From contig NC_135564.1 of assembly GCF_964340395.1 (NCBI RefSeq), forward strand, positions 10,379,391-10,443,390: DNA of 64,000 bases, read 5' to 3'. The stretch is from Glandiceps talaboti. Lineage: Eukaryota > Hemichordata > Enteropneusta > Spengelidae. Shown piece after piece: positions 13,957 to 27,499 of this stretch. The position numbers were made by a program, and so were the translations under genes. Position 1 is the first letter of the stretch, and each line of letters opens with the position of its first letter. The notes beneath the pieces were generated by a model. That model had not been told where the DNA came from and made no database searches. It worked only from the letters and a program-made list of their open reading frames with translations.

Positions 13957-15625
13957 GTCTTTGCTATAAGTTTGGTTGAAGATGAAAATGTCCTCAAAAC
14001 ATGTAAACCTACGTGACAACTTGCAGCAATGGAAGAATATTATAACTACAAGAGTGAATATTTATTCGATATCACGATATTTCAAAATACACGATATTGT
14101 AATTATAATTATAACTTATTAATAAGTTACTATAGGCTCTAACCATGCATGAACATTCCAAATATACCTTGTAATTAGTCTGGCTTAGAAATGACATCGT
14201 TCATAATTATGCAAATTACTACATGGCATCTTGAATATGCAAATTAGCATGTAACTGATATTGTTTTGAACACTGTGTGCTGTCAAGCAATTCATGTAAC
14301 ATTTGATGAAATTGGCATAACTCAGTGGCAAAACGCTTGCTAAACAATGATATGGCCGCAAGCAGGTCTGGTACATGCGTCAGAAACACATCTGTCAGCT
14401 GATAGTTCTTACGTAAATTTTTGTCCATTGAAATAAGTAACCGAGTGTTTGATTATACATATCTTCATGCTGTTAGGTAAAGACTACAATTTACATTTAG
14501 GGAAAACTTGTGCATAATATGCTGCATTGAATGAATTATATATAAAAAAAGTTTCCCAGGAGGGTTAAGAACAAATTAATTGCACCGATACGCCCTATGG
14601 ATATGACATGCGATAGATATTGTAACAGTAGGGAAAGGTTATCCTGTAATGAGTGAACTAAACAAAGTGAATTTAGTCAGTGATAGAGCAATACAGGAGA
14701 GCATTAGTAAAGGCAATAACATTCACATTTAGGAAATTTTTAAATTGAAGATTTTCATCGAAAGTTAATCATACAGTGTACATTGTCAACAGGTAAGTCA
14801 TCGTGTCCATAAATATTGGTACAGTACGTAGTGGAAATGGCAAGCTGTGAATTTTGTAACTTATTACAAGTTGTTGATTGTGTACAAATAATATATGATT
14901 AACGTTTACCATTGTGATGGATATACATGTGGGAACATGTTCACATCGCATTTCATTCGCTATGAACATTTTTACTCAGTCTGTCCATAGACCCTACAGG
15001 AAATGGTCCGTCATACATAAATAGTCTAGTCTAGAGACAATACTATCTGGCTCTATCGTCATCTTGGTTATTTGACAGAGCAGAACAGCCTTGTCAAGCC
15101 AGATATGTTCACAATATTAGTATATTTGTTACCTTTAGTGTATATGTTGCGTGTGCAGGAACATCAAAATGTCAGTGCCATAAATTCCATTTTTACAAAA
15201 TTGTGTATATTGTATTCATTTTTAACATCAACGTATATGCATAAAAAGTATAGCGTCTGCATCATATTTGTACATTTTCCCATAAGTTTATTCAGTGAGA
15301 AAATTGTACGTATTACGCATCAATTGTTGTTTGATTGAAAAGGTTTCCAAAGGTTCACCCTTTGCATTACCATGAGATCTGCAGTTAGTATAAGTTTGGG
15401 AAATCAGATGAAGAATTTAATTATGTAATTTTTGGGTGCATGCAAAGGTTGTAGTTGGAGAAACTGCACATTGGTAAATTCGTGGTTTTATTACTCGCAT
15501 TTGAGGTATAAATCGACGTGAATGAGTTTTGTACAAGTATTTTATTTTGACCTGATGATTCATTGACGTGGGAGACATAGATGTTTTGACAAATTAGTGT
15601 CCCAAGTTGCACTGCGTCCCTTGAC
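13957..15625. other. Gene-free stretch
   Basis: AT-rich sequence. Two octamer motifs ATGCAAAT lie at 14209 and 14237. No gene recognised. Confidence 0.5.
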
Positions 15626-16034
15626 TGTTGCAGCTTAGTCTCCTTCCTATATGACGTATTACAATTACTACAATCATCTCGATTCACATATAGGGAAAGT
15701 CGTTATTCTAGCACAGAAATCTGTGCCGCCACTCCCCCCCTCCCAGTGGATACAGGGTAAACGACCATGTCAGTAGTAATCCATCACAAATTGACAGACA
15801 GTTGCAATTGGTTAGTTCCTTAGATATTATCACTCATTAACCGAACTCTACCTCTCGAGTCTGAAACTAAAATCATGAGGGGACGCGATAACATCATCAC
15901 ATTTCTATGAATGCAATTGATGGTAGCACAGATTTCTGTGCCATAGTAGAATAATGACTTTCCATATACGTGAGTGGAGGTGATCGTAGTAATCGTAATG
16001 AGTTGTATAGGAACTAGACTAGATGTAGCATTGC
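15626..16034. mobile_element. Fold-back (MITE-like) element with arms of about 105 bp
   Basis: The left arm (about 15626-15729) and the reverse complement of the right arm (about 15920-16034) align over most of their length. Shared blocks include TTCCTATA, ATTAC, ATTACTAC, GGAAAGTC, TTATTCTA and GCACAGAAATCTGTGC, the last itself palindromic. There is no open frame of note, so it is non-autonomous. Confidence 0.8.
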
Positions 16035-16136
16035 TGGTAATAGTTTATACCTCAGAGTGTAATCAGCGGTTTGTGAAAGATTGTGTTTAAATGTTATATG
16101 TTGGATATTTATAAATAAGACAGTTGTTGTATCACT

Positions 16137-16183
16137 TATACATTTAACCTTATATCATGTATATACCAAAGGTTAAATGTATA
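16137..16183. repeat. Perfect 15-bp inverted repeat with 17-base loop
   Basis: TATACATTTAACCTT is followed after 17 bases by its exact reverse complement AAGGTTAAATGTATA. It could be a DNA cruciform or a remnant of a small element. Confidence 0.8.
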
Positions 16184-19100
16184 TAGAAATTGAAACACAT
16201 ACACAGTATCACCAGGGTTGTAGGGGTTAAACAATTTTATGCATGCCTCAGCTGATCAAATTTAGATACATTACTGAAGTGACCTTGATGAGATTGTGGT
16301 AGGTACTGGTGTACTAATTCACTCCAGTAGTAATGGCTTGGTGAAAACTGTGTTTCTATTTATCTTTGTGAGTTATGTTTGATGGTTGCTGTGTTTTTAA
16401 AGCATGTCAAAAATAGTGACAACATTGTGTGATACAAGTGGGAACACTACAAGTGATAAATGATAACCTTGAATGAGTTGGTACGAACCTCCACTGTAAT
16501 TTGGTGAACTGGAACAACCATAGTCGTGCACCAAATTGGTATACACTTACCGCTTAACAGTCGTTATTTATTTATTCGTTCAGCCGTGTACACAATGTAA
16601 AAAAACGCCATACAATGGGTTACAGAACTTTTTGTTAAAGGCTTCAGGTCACACAAAGAAAAGTCGTAAGATCACAGGAGAGAAAGTTGTAAATTAAAAG
16701 ATCACAGAAGGACAAGAACAAAGAAAGAAAGTGATTTTTTGGGGTCGGAATTTGTTTTCTGCACTTTCACTTTTTGTTCAGAAATCCTTTTTACCTTGAC
16801 TTTTGACACATTATTTCTTGAAGCCAAATAAAGAGTGAAAAGTGTGCTATCTCCCTTGACATGTTGGTTCCTATCTTCAAGCCATATCGGCTTTAGTCTC
16901 TGGGCTACAGATCGATAAGTTGAGGTTATTTCGTGGCTATGAATCATGGGTGAAGACATATACTGAGATTTGAAGTCATGATTAACATCTAGACTAGCTA
17001 CTAATACACAAATTTCTGTTTCATATTTCTGAGGAAAGGAAAATCTTTGTAAACAATAATATTCCGCTAAGTCCAGCCAGAGTACATATTTTCTGCTATA
17101 AATGTAACAAAATTTGAAACATGTTTTCAGTACTGTCACTAAGAGGCATGTAAACCTGTGATTTCTGATGATACACAAAGTCAGGATATTACAGAGAGGT
17201 ACTGTAATGTTGTGTAATAGTCAAAACAGGGGTTACTTGGTTAGGTTAGTTAGTTGGTTAAAAGTAAAAGAGAAAAAAAATAATGAAAATCTAAACTGGT
17301 ATATGCTAGTTAACTGCTATAATTATCACAGCATAAACTTTGACATTTTCAAGGAATTTTTTTGGTTGAGGTAATAAATACTAATCCCTTAAATAGTGTT
17401 AACCAGTGTTAACCACCAAAAGTTGATGTGACCTTAAAATATATGTACAGATATGTGCTATGTTTGGACAGACTATTGTGTGACATGTCATTTCTGTAGT
17501 GAATTAATTGCCCCGGTAATGGCACAATGGTTAGTAGTGATGTTGATAAATGGAGACTAAATCAGGTTTATCACAAAAAATGCAGCTGCTTGAACTTTTA
17601 CTTAGTTTGTACTTGACATTGGAATTTGAAGTAGAAATGAAGTTGGAATTGATCATGGTGACCATGACAACAGACTACGTGTACCTGAAAATTTAACATT
17701 AAAAAATTCCAAACAAACAACTGCATGCACAAAAAAAATGTTCAAAATCTAGAAGGAAAACAACATTTCAAAAGATGCATTGTGTAATAGAAAGTACCAA
17801 AGATATGTCAGATTTGAAATTCCCGACAAAATATTTACAGTACAAAGTACTTTTCAACAATGGTTATAAATACATGCAATAAGTGATAGTGTTTCGTAGA
17901 GAACTTTATATTATAGCTATTGTCACAAAATGTTGTGCATCAGAAATTTAGTCTGAAAATTTTTTCGATTTTGAAATTTTTCTAGATAAGTTTTAAATCC
18001 AAGTGATTTGCTTCGCAGATAATTGAAAATAAAGGCTTAAATTTAAAGAAATGTGAACAATTCTGTCTGAAAATTAACATCTAGCTTTCTAATAAAAGCC
18101 TTTGAAATACCCTCTGAAGAATGCTGTAAACCTAGAAGGTATAACCATAGCTGTGTAAAAGGATTGAGTGAAAGCAATTCGCTACCAATAGGTTGAGAAT
18201 TTGTCGAACTGTTGGCAAGGCTGAGATAACGTTTCTGAACAAACAATAACTGCAAAAACACTATTCAATGTAAATGAAAGAGCAGACAGTTCCCCATATC
18301 ATGTATATTGTGAAAAAAGTTGCTTAGATTAGTTTAGGGTGTGCTGGACAACATACTACACATAACAAAGTGTGTGATTTCACAGTTGACAGTTTATTGA
18401 ACAAAGTTGACACTCTGACCGTGAATTTGTATTTTTGTTGAAATTCTATCTTTTACACTCGAACTAAAGTACCTGCCAAGGTAAGAACAACAGTGAATAT
18501 TGTTTTGGCAATGAGATTGATGAAAAAGAACACCAGTTTATAAACAAGTTCACACGTTGTGTGGGATTTGGTCTAATAATAGTGCTGTTGAACTTGAGAG
18601 AACTATTGTGTTCCCTTGACAATTTCTCAAAAAGAAGATAAAATTTTGATTTTATTCTTGAGTTTTAGCATTTGGTAATGCAACTACAGGAAGACAGGAG
18701 CAAAATGTACTATCTTTTCCTCATCATTTTTGTAAAGTGACTGAGTTTTCAAAATTTTATTAAATTTAGCAAACAACCATAGCGTTACCAAAATGTGACA
18801 ATTGTGTACTTTGCACTCTGAAAAGAATTACAGGTACGATCTTTCAATTTTTACAACAAAAGGTGTTTCACACGTGCAATTTTGTGATGACTGAGTCTTC
18901 TTTTGTAGTCTGACAGTGCTTGTAATTAGTTTATTTTAACTTGGCAATAAAAGTAAAATGTTACTTTTCTAGTATTTTACCAAATTTTCAAATATGCTAA
19001 TCCATTAGTCATCTTATAATTCTTGTCTATAAATGCCAAAGTTCTTAAAACTTTAGTGAAAACATCAAAAAAGGTGTCAGACAAGTTTGTTTTTTGTCAG

Positions 19101-20251
19101 CATATACTATAGTATATGCACACATCCAGAACAGCTTGATTTTGACATTTAGACAGGGCAAGGAGATAGGGGTCTCCGTTATTATAGCGATAATACCTCC
19201 TGTGATGCGAAACAGGACTCACAGGGTCATGACCTTTTACAGTTGAAGTAGTTGTTGTTCAATAGATTCATTATCAGTGTACCCACATAAGGATCAGTGG
19301 AGACGTACATGCCCTTGTTACAACTAACGGCTAAATTTGAAAATTTTGATGCAAACCACGAGGTAGGTGCAGTCTGTCTTTTCTCAACTGAATTACAATT
19401 ACTGTGATAATTTTACGTATAAAATCATTTTTTTGTACATCTTCGAAATGATTATTTTCAGGTTTATCTTGAAAATTTATGACTTCAAGTTTGTGAACAT
19501 CTTGGCCTTATCTGGGTCAAGTTTTATTCAACACCCAATAACATTTCTCCATGCTTCAGTTCTCTTGCCTGGCTTTCAATGGTTTATGTTATGCCATTCT
19601 CAAGTATTTGTAAAATTCTCGAAATGTTCAACAGTAAAATTTTTGAATTTCCAGAAAGTTTGAAAAGCCTAGATAAGTTTGACCAAATACAGTTCACTTG
19701 TAAGTTGTATATATATATTACCAGTGTGTCTTTTCGTTGTCTTGAGCTCATTGTCATAAACTGACCTTTTTACGACAACACTAACTTACGTTCTCTGAAG
19801 TTGTGTCAGTGGAAAAATAATTTACTGCCACTGGCTTATGAGAATTGAACTCTCATATTGTCGTCATCTCCCACTTTATTGTAAACAGCCGTCAGGAAAT
19901 ATGTCATTGTTTTGGCGGGAAACAGTCAGCAGACTATATTCTGTAGAATTTAGAAATGTATCCCTACTTCCGTATATATGTATGCAGGCTCTAGATTTTT
20001 TTTGGCTGAATCATTCTTCTGTATTCATTCTTTCTAAATGTTGTTTGATTTAGAATTTTGTTTTTAGGAAAAAAATTCCTCTCGATTATTTGTATTTAGG
20101 TCAAAGTTACACCTGATGTGGATAATGGCCAGAGGGTTAGATAAATATCTCTAAGCTGGTACCGACAAATTGATATAATTGTCATAATTATCGGTGATTG
20201 ACCATTAGAGGTATAATAGCTAACAGCACTTTACTCAATGACTTGGATGGG

Positions 20252-20596
20252 ATTAATTAGATGCAAATCTAAATTGAATATTCATGTAACCATGGTGATA
20301 ATAATGATTGACAGCCCAAATTTGATTAAAGTGACCTCCTACGGTGTGGTTTTGTGTATTAACACATTACCATGCTGGAAATCGTAAACATAACATTTTC
20401 ATTTCTATGTTGTTGTCTAAGCTTTTCTCAGCTTTTTTTTAGTGCACTGCAGGGAAGTGGTCGTCTAGAAACAGAGAATGACAAAAATTACATGAGTTCA
20501 AAGTGCTGCCATCATGCATGGCGTATGAGTGTGTCTTTCCATTTTCATGGTCATTTTCTCTATTAATTAGATGCAAATTTAAATTGAATATTCATG
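20252..20596. repeat. Two 35-bp direct repeats 310 bp apart
   Basis: The segments 20252-20286 and 20562-20596 are identical at 34 of 35 positions. Each begins ATTAATTAGATGCAAAT and ends TTGAATATTCATG, and each contains an octamer ATGCAAAT. Confidence 0.9.
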
Positions 20597-21393
20597 ATAA
20601 ACAAAATATAGTCCCCCATACATGCTCCAGTTTCAAGTAATCTTGCAAACAGATTCTTTTGAAGTGTAGTTTAGACATGTTGCTTCTGAAATCGCAGCTA
20701 TTGATAAGAAAAGAATTTAGAATTCCCTTGATCCCCAAAATAATTAATTTCCAAAGTTTATGAATAAGGAACAAAGGAACCACAACTTAATTAGGTTATC
20801 AGAAATTATATTTTGTCTATCATGAACTTGGACTTAAACTTAAGTCTTACAGTTCTTAACGTTTGTTTTCTCTGAACAGATATTATAAGTATACTGCTGA
20901 GTCAGGGTACTAGCTTCAAGTTAGCTTTCTCATGTGGCTGAATTTCACCCCCCCCCTCCTCCCCCATAAAAAAACAAAAACAAAAGCATTATCATCAAAT
21001 CTACTTTGAAATATGAGAACTTCATCTTGTTAATAAACCTAAATCTTGTCAGTGTCTGCAATTATCTTGTTACCATGTCAACAGTTTCAGATGATTTGTT
21101 AGGTTGCTATGGTGACTTAATTGGTATACAGGACACATGGTGTATGCTTCACTTAAATGTATAGGTATATTTAATGAAAACATGACATTTTTGTTAAACA
21201 TTGCATTGGAATTTCTGAATGTTTGTAGTTTGTCTTTTACCAGCTATATAGATACAAAAAAGAGTGAAATTAAACACCAGAATCAATTAACTGTTAATAA
21301 ATTGGATTAAAGGTTTTTCCCACACATACAGAGAGGTGTGAATCACTGTCCCTAGGATGTTTACATTGTGTTTTACCAGGCAGATTTGTATCT

Positions 21394-21406
21394 AGGTCAA
21401 AGGTCA
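21394..21406 (+). promoter_or_regulatory. Perfect DR1 nuclear-receptor site
   Basis: AGGTCAAAGGTCA, the ideal binding sequence for HNF4, COUP-TF and RXR-type receptors. Function is inferred from motif. Confidence 0.4.
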
Positions 21407-22239
21407 CACTCTTGTAGTAGTTTGGCAAGCACTGTGGGAATTGTAGATGACGGTTTACTGAGTCATGGGGTTGTCAGCGTAGATCACCAAGTGATAGATG
21501 TCTAGCTGTCAGACGTGTGAAAAGATCGTCTGAGTTTTTCTGTGCTGTGAAAATTTCAATTGTTTCAGTACGGAGAGCTGTAGAGGTTGTACTGACTGTG
21601 TATTCAGCTTGTCTTGTGTGCTGGGAAAAATTGTTGTCTGCTGGAAATTTTATTTGTAAGGTAGGTAAAATAATATTTAGAAAGTGGTCAGATTTGTGCG
21701 ATGGCTTTCGTGTAATTTGTACAGAAAAGCTGAGTCAACATAACTGAATTTGCAGAGACAGGCAGATGGAAACATTGTATACGTACAACAAAAGGTAGTA
21801 TTGATGAAAAAATATTTTCTCGTTTGAATTTGTGTCTGAAAATGCTGATTCAGCAATACTGTCTCCATTCCCCATGGAGATCAATGCTATACAATATGTT
21901 CATTATTTGGGTTTGCTTCAGATTTTACTTGCCTACATTTTAGCATGTCGACTGACTGAATCTATGAGGCGTTTACTCGTTTGCTGTGTGTGTGTGATGT
22001 CACATTCAGCCAGTAGGCTGTGTATACTTTACATGGCGGTCACATCCAAATGGGTTTGACATCTGGTGAATATTCAAAGGATAATATCACTTTATAGTTC
22101 TCCTTGTCACAAAACCTTGCATTTTCTCCGAGGGTGCTACAATTTCTAGGTCTTTTGAAAGAAAAACACATGACAGGAAAAAAATCTTCGCTTTGGAGTC
22201 ATTGAACTCAGATTGATTCATACATATGATTTTTATAGC

Positions 22240-22625
22240 ATTCATAGCCACCGACGGTTACTCAATAATATTTTAGAAGGATCTCTAAAAATGAATTCAT
22301 CGATTTATTTTAACCCAAAATTAAGTAACATGTTGTCATGGTTACTAAATACTGATGCATTTCATTTACTTCTAAGGAACCCTAAACACAGTCCTTTTGA
22401 TTTTAAGACTCTGATGATATGTATTCAGGGTAAATTCTAATTCGGTGAAGGGATATCTAAACATAGATCCAGCCACTAATTTTAATCCAAAATAACCTAT
22501 TGTCATGGTAACTAAATATTACAGAATTTATCATTTACTATTATGTACCTAAATGCAGTCTTCAATGTTTATTTAGGACTTAATACCATATAATGTATTC
22601 ATGATGAATGTAAAATTTTTGAAGA
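22240..22625. repeat. Diverged tandem duplication, unit about 167 bp
   Basis: Two copies align through TGTCATGGTTACTAAATA versus TGTCATGGTAACTAAATA, then CATTTACT, CCTAAA, CAGTC, and a shared ATGTATTCA near the end. Confidence 0.7.
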
Positions 22626-22947
22626 TTCTTAAAGAATCTTGACACCCAATATTTGATGTAGGTTGGTATTGATGCAGGGAATATTTTGTAAAAAGACTAT
22701 GTAAATATATTGATTTCCTTGATGTATTTATATGGTAGTCTGCAGAATGGTTACCATAGAAACAGATGTTTAATGAGAGTAAGGAGTAGATTTTATGTAT
22801 TGACTTGTATTGAATGTCTGAATGCAAATTAATGTTGAAAGTCATTGAATCCATGCTAACTGAGCTGACAATATATTGTAAAGGGAAAATTTATAGTGTA
22901 ATTAGAAGAGAACTGAGAATGATCTGTTTGCCCTGGACTGTAGAGGA

Positions 22948-23060
22948 GTGTGGTGTGGTGTGGTGCGGTGCGGTGTGGTGTGGTGTGGTGTGATGTGATG
23001 TGGTATGGTGTGGTGCGGTGTGGTGTGGTGTGGTGTGGTGTGGTGTGGTGTGGTGTGGTG
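22948..23060. repeat. Pentanucleotide TGGTG microsatellite
   Basis: Tandem GTGTG/TGGTG units with occasional GCGGT and GATGT variants. Confidence 0.95.
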
Positions 23061-23170
23061 CGATACATTGTGGTGTAATGCAGCTTGGAATAGTATATTG
23101 CGTGTTGTCTCTGGTAGCATTATCAAAAGTGTGGTATATACCGTATAATAGAATACAGGAGTGTTAGGTT

Positions 23171-23421
23171 AGAATAGAGTAGAATAGAGATAAGAAGAGA
23201 AGAGAAAAGTAGAATAGAATAAAATAGATATGATGAGATTAAAGAATAAAGTATAGAATAGAATTGATGTAATTAGAGGAGAATACAGAGCATAATAGAA
23301 TATAGGAGATGAGGATAGATTAGAGTAGAATAGAGTAGATTATCGATTGAAGAGTAGACTAAATGAGAATAGAGTAGAATAGAATAGAGTAGAATAGAAT
23401 AGAATAGAATAGAATAGAATG
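23171..23421. repeat. Pentanucleotide AGAAT/AGAGT array, degenerate
   Basis: Variants of TAGAATAGAG repeat across 250 bp with degenerate parts in the middle and a clean AGAAT run at the end. Confidence 0.93.
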
Positions 23422-25387
23422 GAGAACGTTTGACAAAACAGTATATATCAATGATCAAATATCATATACAAATAAAAGATGACAAACGGGTACAAATGTG
23501 AAATTCCAATATTTGTCAATAAATATTAAATATTATACAGTATGATTTTGTGACTTAGAATGACTTTTTGAACAATAAACATCAATAATAATGACATTGA
23601 CTTGACTATCATTAGAATGCAGTACCATCCCTTCCTCCACAGTTTATATTCCATGGAATCACCAGACAATGACTTGAGATAACATTGTATGACATTACAG
23701 TGTCTTTGCCTCTCCCTTTCCTATGTTGCATGTCGTCACAAGATTGATTTAGGTGATGAGATTACATTGGAGACTCTGTGTCTGACAAATTTCTAATCTC
23801 CAAATGTACCATTACCACGACAGCAGCGGTTCTAGTGTAATCAATATCATATCAGGGCATTGACCCCTCCCAGTCATTTTCGGATCATAAATTTAATATC
23901 TGTCATCAGATAATAATCAGACTCTGTTGATAGTGAAATAATTATGAATTATGACAGGTGAGTCCGTCGTTATGAATTATATATATTGAAAAGTTGAATA
24001 ACTGGCCTTGGAAAGCATATCTGTACGTCAGAATTTTGATATCTAGAGTTATTTACCGGAATAGTCCTACCATAAAACACTTCAATTTTGTATGTATTTC
24101 TATCCATAGTTTACACATACCTTTTAGGGCAAATGTGAGAAATAGTTTATTTTTGTTCGGACTTTCTGTAGATTTTTTTTTTCTCTGTTTTGTGTGCTGA
24201 AATGACATAGCATTCTTTCATTTATACATTTGGATTGTCAATATATTTCATTTTCATTATAATGGAAATGAAATAAAAACTAAATTTTTGGTGACAGCAG
24301 AAATGAAATTGCTCGAAAACGATGAAATATTCGATATATTAAAATTGTAACTTTGAAATTATAATTTGAAAGCATATGGGAAAAACTAAGGAAGTTCATA
24401 TTTTTATTTTATTTATCTGAGTTTTAACAACCATGACTTTGCCTTGGCCCGGATATGAATATACTTATACTTTTGGAGAACACAATTGATCTGGAGGTAA
24501 TTAGCTACTAAATACTCCCTCAAGAGCCACAAATGATGAAATTACAAGTACTTTGGTTTGCTGTCAACTTGACAATGTCCTTCACCATAATAGCCAACTT
24601 TCTGGGCTTGCACTTTAACGACTATCGTAACATTTCTAGTAAAATGAAGCCATTGAAAGTAAGAAAAAAAATCATTTTCATTTAATTCCCATGAGAGCAG
24701 TTGGGTGTGTGCAGTTTGACAAATTTGTAAACCTTCATCGAATTGAAAACGTTCTAAATGCAAATCTATCTACACAGGTACTTACATGATTGCAGTCTCC
24801 CTGGACTGATTGATCGATAATGTGTTGATACAGTAACCTTGGGTTACTCCAGGCCATTGACCCCTGACCTCTACACTGTTGACATTTTTGTAGCCACAAT
24901 CTGACAGGATGGAAGGGTGGGGGTGATGGTTGTAGGGTTAGTAAAAGTGAAAGGGTAAGGCATTTCCAGATGTACTAAATCAGATCAAATTTTTAGGCCT
25001 TTGACTTTTAAGTGGAGTGTGTCATCCCAAAGTGTTATAAATTATAATTTGGAATTGTAAACATCTGTACAAACATGGGAAAAAAAGTTTTTTGATCAAT
25101 CAAGTTCATATCTTCCAATATCTAATTTTATCGCCATTATTATCATGATGTGGTCATTTTGATATTAAAGAGATAAAACTGCTGACATTTTAATTTATTG
25201 TCATCTTCTAAAAAATGGAAAGACCATGACAAGTCTTCTATTTGGACAAGTTGAGTTCCGTATACTATTAAGTAGTAGTAGCAACTGATAAAAAACTCAC
25301 CAGAAATTCAGATGTAATATAAAAATGAAATTATGATGTAATTTATTAGTTACTAAAAAATTAATTAAAAAACACCTCCGTCTCAAT

Positions 25388-25645
25388 GTATAAGCTGTTT
25401 TGCACATAAAAATCACTGCCTATCTCTCACCATGATAGCCAATCCAGCAGACTAACTTGATGTTACTACATGTATCTCAAGAAGCTCAATCTCTACACAA
25501 CACCACCACCGTGGTATGGAGTTCATGTACCAACTTCTTGAGATAGTGACACCAAGACAAATTTATGAGTTGGGCTATGTGATAGCTTTAAATAGGTTTT
25601 ACTGTAAAGTTGGTATGTTGACTTTTAGCCAAAAAACAGCTTGTC
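25388..25645. mobile_element. Fold-back element
   Basis: A 12-bp perfect inverted repeat, TATCTCAAGAAG at 25473 and CTTCTTGAGATA at 25534, is flanked by further imperfectly matching outer arms (ATAGCC near 25433 against GGCTAT near 25573, and AAGCTGTTTT near 25393 against AAAACAGCTT near 25636). The loop contains the near-palindrome CCACCACCGTGG. Confidence 0.6.
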
Positions 25646-25874
25646 TTAGTTTAATAGACTGTGACCCTTTAAAATAAATATAGTGTAGTTCCTATATGGT
25701 ATCGTTACAATTTACACTTTAGTTTAGCGATCACATTGTCAGCATTCAGAAAGAACAAAGCACAATAAATATATCTGAAAATAGGTTATATTTATATGAA
25801 AAAATTATAGGTTTTATTTTCTGCAGCTCATATAGTCATGTGAACAGATGATTTATACGGTTCTCATAGTACTC

Positions 25875-25972
25875 TGTAACGTAGTCCATGGACTTGGTTA
25901 TCTGAACATACCGGATTTTCTGGTGAACAACTTGATGAACCGGATAGCCAAGCCTCTGGACTATATAAATCG
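25875..25972. mobile_element. Short inverted-repeat element, family shared with 61700-61780
   Basis: AGTCCATGGACTTGGTTATC on the left pairs with GGATAGCCAAGCCTCTGGACT on the right around a short loop. The same arrangement (ACTTGGTTGCCTGG and CCAGATAGCGAAG) recurs at 61707-61774. Confidence 0.65.
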
Positions 25973-26418
25973 TAACAGTCACAGAATAGAAAAAAAAAAC
26001 ATCCTGCTAGATGTATACTTGTAATTTAAACTCTAAATCTTTTAATCTCAGTACTGACTGTATATACAATGTGGTTGTCTCATGTCGGTGTGTTTAGCTC
26101 GCTGTTGTTTTCTCTGTGCCCATTCATGTGGAAAAAGTTAATCTGATGTGATATACATGGAATGCCATGCCTTGGAAGTTTTCATGGTCAGATTGTTTGT
26201 TGTGGAACCCAGCAGAGCACTGAATGTCACCCATGGGTCGTAACTGGGTCAACCTTGTCCTTGATAGAAGTGTTGGGTGGTGAGAATTATTGCGCTGGTT
26301 GCAGGGCTTGGGTCAAACGAACATTCAGTAACTGGTGGTGCTGTGGTAACACGTGTATCAGCCCAGCTGGAGTTGTAAGTATTATGGGTTTATGTATCAA
26401 GAGTAGCCCGGAATCCAT

Positions 26419-26479
26419 GCGGACTGGGATTTCAGATTTTGCTTTCCAATCACAAGCAAAATCTAAAATTCCAATCCGT
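26419..26479. repeat. Hairpin with about 23-bp stem
   Basis: GGACTGGGATTTCAGATTTT and the downstream AAAATCTAAAATTCCAATCC are inverted copies with only three transition differences. Confidence 0.8.
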
Positions 26480-27499
26480 GTAGTATTTCTTAGATTGTTG
26501 TTTTCCTTGTCTAGAGTGTGAACATGACAACGTTTTGACTTGAAAACATTGGCCCTCTATGGAAAGTTATCTTATTGTCTAGAGCATAAATTGATACATT
26601 TGTTAATTGTAGTAGCATGATTCATGTGATATTTTCTTTAGGAAAACAGTAGTCTAAGCAATTATACATGCCCTTTGTTCAAGGTGTCAAGAGTTGAATT
26701 GTACATTGTTCAGAAACTGTATTGTTTACTGTAGAATGTGTTTGAACCTACAGTGTAGTTTGTTGGTTTGTTTGTTATTGTTCAAAACTATATACATTTA
26801 GCAGTTGCAAAATATATCACAATCATTCCCATATGTTCTCCTCAATGTTGAGGCTCATGTGCCATATAAATGCAAACAAATGTTATCATTGGTCAAAATG
26901 ATAAAAAAGTAGGTTTTCTTCTTAGAAATCACAGATAGTAATATGGGAACAGATCAACTTAATGGAACACATAGCTATAATGAATGCTACACATGGTATC
27001 AAATCACCTCTTCACCCGATATTGAGATCATTGATGCAGGGATAGCTCTATTACTTTCCTACTGACTGAATCTGTTACTCTTATTTTCTGCATTCATTCC
27101 CTATGATTTCCGTATAAACGCAATCACCCAATTACAAGTGGGATGTGGAACGGTAATGTACAAGATCTCAGAAAACTGTTGCGCATCAGTGGTGCATCAA
27201 ATTGGCTCAGAAGTTAGAGGGCATGGTTATGAGTCAGTAGTACCACGTAGTAAAGTAATAGGAACAAGTTTTGGTGCGACGTCACAAGAAATTGCTGTGT
27301 GTGGCAGTCAGTGGTATTTCACAGCAGTTTTAGAGCTCGGGCATACTTCCTTCAACACAATGTACAGCAGTGCTAATAAGTTTGACATGTCGTACACTAT
27401 ATTAATAAACATCTTGTGTCTTTCAAATGCTTTGGGAGACATTAAAAGTACAAGATGTTTTTATGTCCCCCAACTGGTTTATTTTAACGAGGCTACAAT

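Larger units (their letters stand above)
16035..22239. other. Gene-free stretch
   Basis: AT-rich sequence. Inside are a 15-bp perfect stem-loop at 16137-16183, a 158-codon frame at 16702-17178 (minus) that I do not recognise, a pair of 35-bp direct repeats at 20252 and 20562, X-box-like palindromes at 21069 and 21103, and a perfect DR1 at 21394. Confidence 0.5.
23422..27499. other. Gene-free stretch
   Basis: AT-rich. It contains a DR1-type site at 24858, fold-back elements at 25388-25645, 25880-25970 and 26419-26479, and two unrecognised frames (26162-26521 and 27138-27518, both plus strand). The first of these overlaps the 26419 hairpin, which argues against coding. Confidence 0.5.

Noticed and set aside
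16702-17178. 158-codon minus-strand frame
   Set aside because: The longest non-repeat frame, but no domain, signal peptide or family resemblance is visible, there is no splice context, and a frame of this length can arise by chance in about 64 kb of six-frame sequence.
26162-26521. 119-codon plus-strand frame rich in Cys and Gly
   Set aside because: It runs through an inverted repeat (26419-26479) and matches no known family; the Cys spacing shows no repeated pattern.
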